From JAPLDP01 sp964628285 (GTDB lineage Bacteria; Bacteroidota; Bacteroidia; Bacteroidales; JAGONC01): DNA of 8,946 nt. The stretch spans positions 1 to 8,946 of the forward strand of contig CAZVNP010000082.1 in the NCBI GenBank assembly GCA_964628285.1, written 5' to 3'. Shown in pieces: positions 6,337-8,946 of this stretch. The notes beneath the pieces are model-generated. The model did not search any database and was not told where the DNA came from. It worked only from the letters and a program-made list of their open reading frames with translations. The position numbers were made by a program, and so were the translations under genes. Numbering within the stretch: position 1 is the first letter of the stretch; each line of letters starts with the position of its first letter.

Positions 6337-7770
6337 CCCCGTTATTTTAATGAACTCCGGCATGCGGGCGAAGGCTTTGAACGATATGTCGCGGCGTGCC
6401 GTTTCTTTCAGGTCAGGTTGCAGCGTACAGGCTTTGGTCAGGTTCTCAAAGAGTGTGGGGGCGTCGCCGCGGCCGGCGGCGAGGACGGCCCTCAGGTAGT
6501 ATGTCACGGGACCGGCGGGAGCGCAGCTCACCAACGCAATGGCATGCGACACATCCCCGTTCATGAACGATGCCAGCGCCGCATTGTAATCACAGGTCAT
6601 GTCACGGAATGATGCTATGGCTTCACGGTACTCTCCTTTTTCCAGCGCCAGGATGCCCCGGTTATAATGTTCGTCAACGCGTTCTTTTTCGGCCAGTGAC
6701 AAATAGGTACCGGCCTTCGCCGTATCATGTTTTTTCAGTGCCGCAGCGGCGAAGTTATTGAGTGTGGTGCCGTTGCCGGGGAAGAGGTTCAGCGCATTGT
6801 TGAGGTAGACGACGGCTTCCGCTGTCCTGCCTTCTTCAAGATAACAACAGGCGGCATTATTAAACGCCTCCCACTCGTTGGGGAAATGAAAGGTCGCAAA
6901 CTCATATATCTTCAGCCTGGCAGCCGTGTCAGTGGTCAGGGTGGCGGCGTACATCAGCTCACGGTAGGTGAGCTCTTCCGGATGCGAGGCCGAAAGTGCG
7001 AGGATCTCGCCGTCGCTCTTCACAGGCTCCCTGCAATACATGGTGATATCCACACGGCGTAACGCCGGAAGGATCTTGTCCTTCACCTCAGTGTACACCT
7101 CTGTCAGTTTCATGATCTCCTGTTCACTTTTGTTTGCATCCCGTTGTGTCCGGATGATAGCCTCAACGGTGTCTTTTTCTTTGATATCATATGCTTCCAG
7201 CGATTTGACAAAGCCGTCCCAGTCCTCTCCGTTGCCGTGCACGTCATACGGTATGTTTTCGTACGGACTTTTTTTCGCCATAATCGATTTATCATGCAAT
7301 TCCACTTTGCCGATCAACTTCCTGATGTACTTTTCACCGGCTGCGGCGCGCTCCTTCGACAGCCATTCATTGAGAAGCACCGGACCATCGGGCGAGGCAT
7401 AGCCGGTGATCATCACGTTCTTTACCGGCCAGCCTTTTTTGAGGAAGTCGGTGAGCTGCTCCATCTTCTGCAATGTCAGGGGACTCTTGTTGAGGGGCAG
7501 ATCAAGGTTGAGAGCGGCGCTGTTATCGTCGAAGAACAGGATGAGCTGCTGGTGAAAGACATTTTCCCTTTTGAATTCGGTGTTGGCGAAAAGGATCTTC
7601 TCATTGTGGAGGATCATCTTGGCGACAGGAGGGAGGCTGTCGGCGGCTTTGACGTCAACTGTGACGGGACGGGAGGTGCTGTGAATGTTTTCCTGCCCAT
7701 AAACAGATATGGCTGTCAGGATGATAAAGGCGAAGGCCTGAAAGAGATGGAAAGCTGTTTTCGAAACCAT
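6316..7770 (-). CDS. Secreted OmpA-like domain protein with C-terminal TPR repeats
   Basis: A 484-residue envelope protein. Residues 1-25 form a signal peptide (hydrophobic core 9-22, likely cut near VYG-QE). The OmpA-like, potentially peptidoglycan-binding part starts near 75 with LILFFDDNSAAL, continues with VMITGYASPDGP (119-130) and LNEWLSKERA (133-142), and ends with PALRRVDITMY (235-245). A helical insertion of about 80 residues (about 155-234, with EDWDGFVKSLEA and DIKEKD) splits helix from last strand. I recall a similar insertion in OmpA-like proteins of Bacteroidota fimbrial loci. From about 265 to 455 there are degenerate TPR units, for example WEAFNNAACCYLEEGRTAEA, TTLNNFAAAALKKHDTAKA and EHYNRGILALEKGEYREAI. 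A role as periplasmic or outer-membrane scaffold tethered to the wall is inferred. It begins 11 bp after the methyltransferase stop, so the two are probably co-transcribed. It is not a canonical C-terminal OmpA protein. Confidence 0.8.
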   Translation of the reverse strand: MVSKTAFHLFQAFAFIILTAISVYGQENIHSTSRPVTVDVKAADSLPPVAKMILHNEKILFANTEFKRENVFHQQLILFFDDNSAALNLDLPLNKSPLTLQKMEQLTDFLKKGWPVKNVMITGYASPDGPVLLNEWLSKERAAAGEKYIRKLIGKVELHDKSIMAKKSPYENIPYDVHGNGEDWDGFVKSLEAYDIKEKDTVEAIIRTQRDANKSEQEIMKLTEVYTEVKDKILPALRRVDITMYCREPVKSDGEILALSASHPEELTYRELMYAATLTTDTAARLKIYEFATFHFPNEWEAFNNAACCYLEEGRTAEAVVYLNNALNLFPGNGTTLNNFAAAALKKHDTAKAGTYLSLAEKERVDEHYNRGILALEKGEYREAIASFRDMTCDYNAALASFMNGDVSHAIALVSCAPAGPVTYYLRAVLAAGRGDAPTLFENLTKACTLQPDLKETARRDISFKAFARMPEFIKITGSGPGGY

Positions 7771-7781
7771 GGTCTGATCTG

Positions 7782-8330
7782 TTAGAAGATGTTTTTTGTC
7801 GTTTGCATGTATTTCATAAAGAGGTCATGGATGACGATACCGGCGCTGACGGCGATGTTGAGCGAATGTTTGGTACCGTATTGCGGTATCTCGATGCATC
7901 CGTCGGTGAGCGCCAGCACATCCTCCTGCACGCCGCTGACCTCGTTGCCGAAGACAACGGCTAAGGGCCGGTCGAAAGCGGGATGGAAGTTTTCCAGCGC
8001 CATGCCGGCGTCGGTCTGCTCCACGGCATAGATGTCAAAGTTCATGGACCGCAGGAGATCGAGTGACATCCGGATATCGGTAAAATAATGCCATTCGACC
8101 GACTCCGTAGCGCCGAGGGCCGTCTTGTTGATCTCCCGGTGTGGCGGCCTGGCGGTGATGCCGCACAGATGGATGGCCGCCGCCCTGAAGGCGTCGGCGC
8201 TCCTGAAGATCGAGCCCACGTTGTGGCCGCTGCGTATGTTGTCGAGGACGATGATCAGCGGCATCTTGGGCGCCGCACGGAACGCCTTGACGGTGAGGCG
8301 GTTCAGTTCGTCGTTATGGAGCTTCTTCAA
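7782..8330 (-). CDS. TrmH/SpoU-family RNA 2'-O-methyltransferase
   Basis: A 182-residue SPOUT-fold methyltransferase predicted to move a methyl group from SAM to a ribose 2'-OH of tRNA or rRNA in the cytoplasm. Motif 1 is LDNIRSGHNVGSIFRSADAF (29-48), with N37 and the presumed catalytic Arg43. Motif 2 is LAVVFGNEVSGV (123-134) with Glu130. Motif 3 is IEIPQYGTKHSLNIAVSAG (146-164), with the Ser-Leu-Asn of the trefoil knot. The length matches the short Bacteroidota form without an N-terminal RNA-binding extension, so the substrate (such as tRNA G18) cannot be named safely. The start is a TTG at 8328-8330: no ATG lies upstream in frame near it, the next ATG (Met23) would cut into the domain, and the KKLHNDEL opening fits what I recall of homologues. 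It is first of an apparent two-gene unit with the OmpA-like gene. Confidence 0.9.
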   Translation of the reverse strand: MKKLHNDELNRLTVKAFRAAPKMPLIIVLDNIRSGHNVGSIFRSADAFRAAAIHLCGITARPPHREINKTALGATESVEWHYFTDIRMSLDLLRSMNFDIYAVEQTDAGMALENFHPAFDRPLAVVFGNEVSGVQEDVLALTDGCIEIPQYGTKHSLNIAVSAGIVIHDLFMKYMQTTKNIF

Positions 8331-8365
8331 GGTTGAGATGGATTTGAGAGCAAAAATAGGGAATA

Positions 8366-8381
8366 TTTATTTAACCGCGAG
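8366..8381 (+). repeat. Truncated head of the AACC[A/G]CGGAGG repeat
   Basis: TTTATTTAACCGCGAG repeats the opening of copy A (TTTATTTAACCACGGAG at 5384) with one substitution and one missing base. It then breaks off, and the GC-rich hairpin begins a few bases further on. It may be a repeat copy interrupted or replaced by the hairpin element. Confidence 0.4.
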
Positions 8382-8387
8382 CTGCAT

Positions 8388-8445
8388 AGCCCCCTACCCC
8401 GACCCTTCCCCCAACACAGGGGGAAGGGCCTAAGGGATAGGGGCT
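8388..8445. repeat. GC-rich inverted-repeat hairpin (REP-like)
   Basis: The inner stem is a perfect 10 bp: CCCTTCCCCC (8403-8412) against GGGGGAAGGG (8419-8428), with a 6-base AACACA loop. The outer arms AGCCCC-TA and TAGGGGCT (8438-8445) pair after an internal loop. This is the familiar CCCCTACCCC...GGGGAAGGG intergenic repeat type seen across many genomes. It has no T-tract on either side, so it is not a classical intrinsic terminator. It could still slow decay from the 3' end or end transcripts of the upstream T9SS gene. Confidence 0.7.
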
Positions 8446-8500
8446 GATCATTGTATGTTTATCGATGAGTGTTGAAGATTGGGAAGAGAGAGGCTTTGTA

Positions 8501-8560
8501 TAACCACGGAGGATTACTACCCCGATAATTATCGGGGGAACGGAGGTTCACGGAGGATTA
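8501..8560 (+). repeat. AACCACGGAGG-family repeat, copy B, split by a palindrome
   Basis: It starts TAACCACGGAGGATTA and, after a palindromic interruption, continues ACGGAGGTTCACGGAGGATTAA. It faces copy C (8578-8620) head to head. The outer ends AACCACGGAG and CTCTGCGGTT can pair at nine of ten positions, counting one G-U pair, so a transcript could fold into one long imperfect hairpin. Confidence 0.6.
8520..8537. repeat. CCCCGATAATTATCGGGG perfect palindrome nested in copy B
   Basis: An 18-nt perfect palindrome placed between two CGGAGG units of copy B. It shares the CGATA...TATCG arms with the palindrome at 5445-5456. Its position inside another repeat suggests a nested insertion or a composite repeat. 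Confidence 0.6.
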
Positions 8561-8577
8561 AAAGCTTAATGTTCTAT

Positions 8578-8620
8578 CCTCTGCGACCTTTGCGCTTCCT
8601 TTGCGCACTCTGCGGTTAAA
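8578..8620 (-). repeat. AACCGCAGAG-family repeat, copy C (opposite orientation)
   Basis: Read on the minus strand it begins TTTAACCGCAGAGTGCGCAA and continues with AGGAAGCGCAAAGGTCGCAGAGG. It is a relative of copies A and B, with GCAGAG/GCAAAG units in place of CGGAGG. It is separated from copy B by about 17 bp that include AAGCTT. Confidence 0.6.
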
Positions 8621-8694
8621 AGAAGCATATCAATTATGATAGCCTCTCTATAACCGCAATGAGCGAAATGGCCTTCAAAATAATATCATGACCC

Positions 8695-8946
8695 TCACTT
8701 TGTGAATACCATTTTCTTAAAATCTTTCTTTTGATCATTCACTTCAAGGGTATAATAATATATTCCTTCGGAGAAATTCTTTGGCGTGAAAGTAAATTTA
8801 TGCTCTCCTTTCTCTGCATATTGATCAAAAGGTATTGCCACAAGAGCTCCCAGAACATTGTAGACTTTTACCGAAACCCGGGCAGCTTCTGGAATCCGGA
8901 AAATAATATCGGTGCTTTCCCTGAAAGGATTCGGAAAATTCTGAAT
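8695..8946 (-). CDS. C-terminal end of a T9SS-secreted protein (type A sorting domain), 5' end outside the window
   Basis: The last 83 residues of a larger protein; its start and main domain lie beyond the right edge, so its function is unknown. The frame is open from 8946 to a TGA at 8695-8697. It shows the type A T9SS C-terminal domain in order: NFPNPF (3-8), the strand DIIFRIPE, ARVSVKVYNVLG (22-33), GEHKFTFTP (47-55), EGIYYYTLEV (60-69) and the closing FKKMVFTK (76-83). Such domains direct export across the outer membrane of Bacteroidota and are then removed by the sortase PorU, usually with attachment of the cargo to A-LPS or its release. The GC content here is again lower than in the 5500-8330 block. 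It is separated from the next gene on the same strand by repeats, so it is probably a separate transcript. Confidence 0.88.
   Translation of the reverse strand: MQNFPNPFRESTDIIFRIPEAARVSVKVYNVLGALVAIPFDQYAEKGEHKFTFTPKNFSEGIYYYTLEVNDQKKDFKKMVFTK

Larger units (their letters stand above)
8331..8694. other. Repeat-rich gene-free stretch
   Basis: No credible coding frame fills these 364 bases. They contain a truncated repeat head, a strong GC-rich hairpin, two opposed copies of the AACCACGGAGG repeat, and a nested palindrome, each listed separately. A further TATAACCGCAAT scrap near 8649-8660 may be another degenerate repeat head. The stretch separates the T9SS-exported protein from the methyltransferase, which lie on the same strand, so it must hold the end of the first transcript and the start of the second. 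Confidence 0.6.

Noticed and set aside
7144..7785. Plus-strand open frame of 213 codons opposite the OmpA-like gene
   Set aside because: The minus-strand frame has a signal peptide, OmpA motifs and TPRs; the plus-strand translation has no family resemblance and is an antisense shadow typical of GC-rich DNA.
8125..8433. Plus-strand open frame of 102 codons opposite the methyltransferase and running into the hairpin
   Set aside because: Its body is antisense to the TrmH motifs and its end (PDPSPNTGG) is just translation of the GC-rich repeat.
8501..8620. CRISPR array
   Set aside because: The repeats are degenerate, face each other, and have no regular spacers; no cas genes are present.

Overview
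The window reads as chromosomal DNA of a Bacteroidota member. The strongest marker is the partial protein at the right edge, which ends in a type IX secretion (T9SS, type A) C-terminal sorting domain, a signal confined to that phylum. A Bacteroidota-type OmpA-TPR lipoprotein-like/outer-membrane protein, a short TrmH-type methyltransferase and start sites without Shine-Dalgarno sequences agree with this. I cannot fix the order or genus.

Left part (1-5107, AT-rich, all genes on the minus strand). This is a tandemly duplicated two-component locus. In transcription order: sensor kinase 2 (5107-3041), response regulator (2996-2391), sensor kinase 1 (2246-129), and the tail of a second response regulator (126 to beyond base 1). 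Both kinases are LytS-type (His_kinase plus HATPase_c) and carry a large extracytoplasmic sensor with five DxDxDG-type FG-GAP/VCBS loops between two membrane segments. The intact regulator joins a LytT/AlgR-looking receiver to a LuxR/NarL helix-turn-helix. The second regulator has lost its receiver: homology begins abruptly at the HTH, a few bases past the stop of kinase 1, so kinase 1 has no complete partner beside it.

Middle (5108-5499) is a divergent intergenic region. It carries an AT-rich stretch, a repeat of the AACCACGGAGG family and a CGATAGCTATCG palindrome.

Right-centre (5500-8330, clearly more GC-rich). A membrane-anchored lysozyme-like peptidoglycan hydrolase on the plus strand converges, with a 21-bp overlap, on a minus-strand pair: a TrmH/SpoU RNA methyltransferase (TTG start) followed 11 bp later by a secreted OmpA-like/TPR protein. 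The hydrolase and the OmpA-like protein both point to the cell wall and envelope.

Right end (8331-8946). A 364-bp gene-free stretch is packed with repeats: a strong GC hairpin, a truncated repeat head, and two head-to-head copies of the AACCACGGAGG repeat, one with a perfect 18-nt palindrome inside it. It is followed by the C-terminus of a T9SS-exported protein running off the window. No tRNA, rRNA, CRISPR array or transposase gene was seen. The most interesting part is the duplicated propeller-kinase locus with its decapitated regulator.
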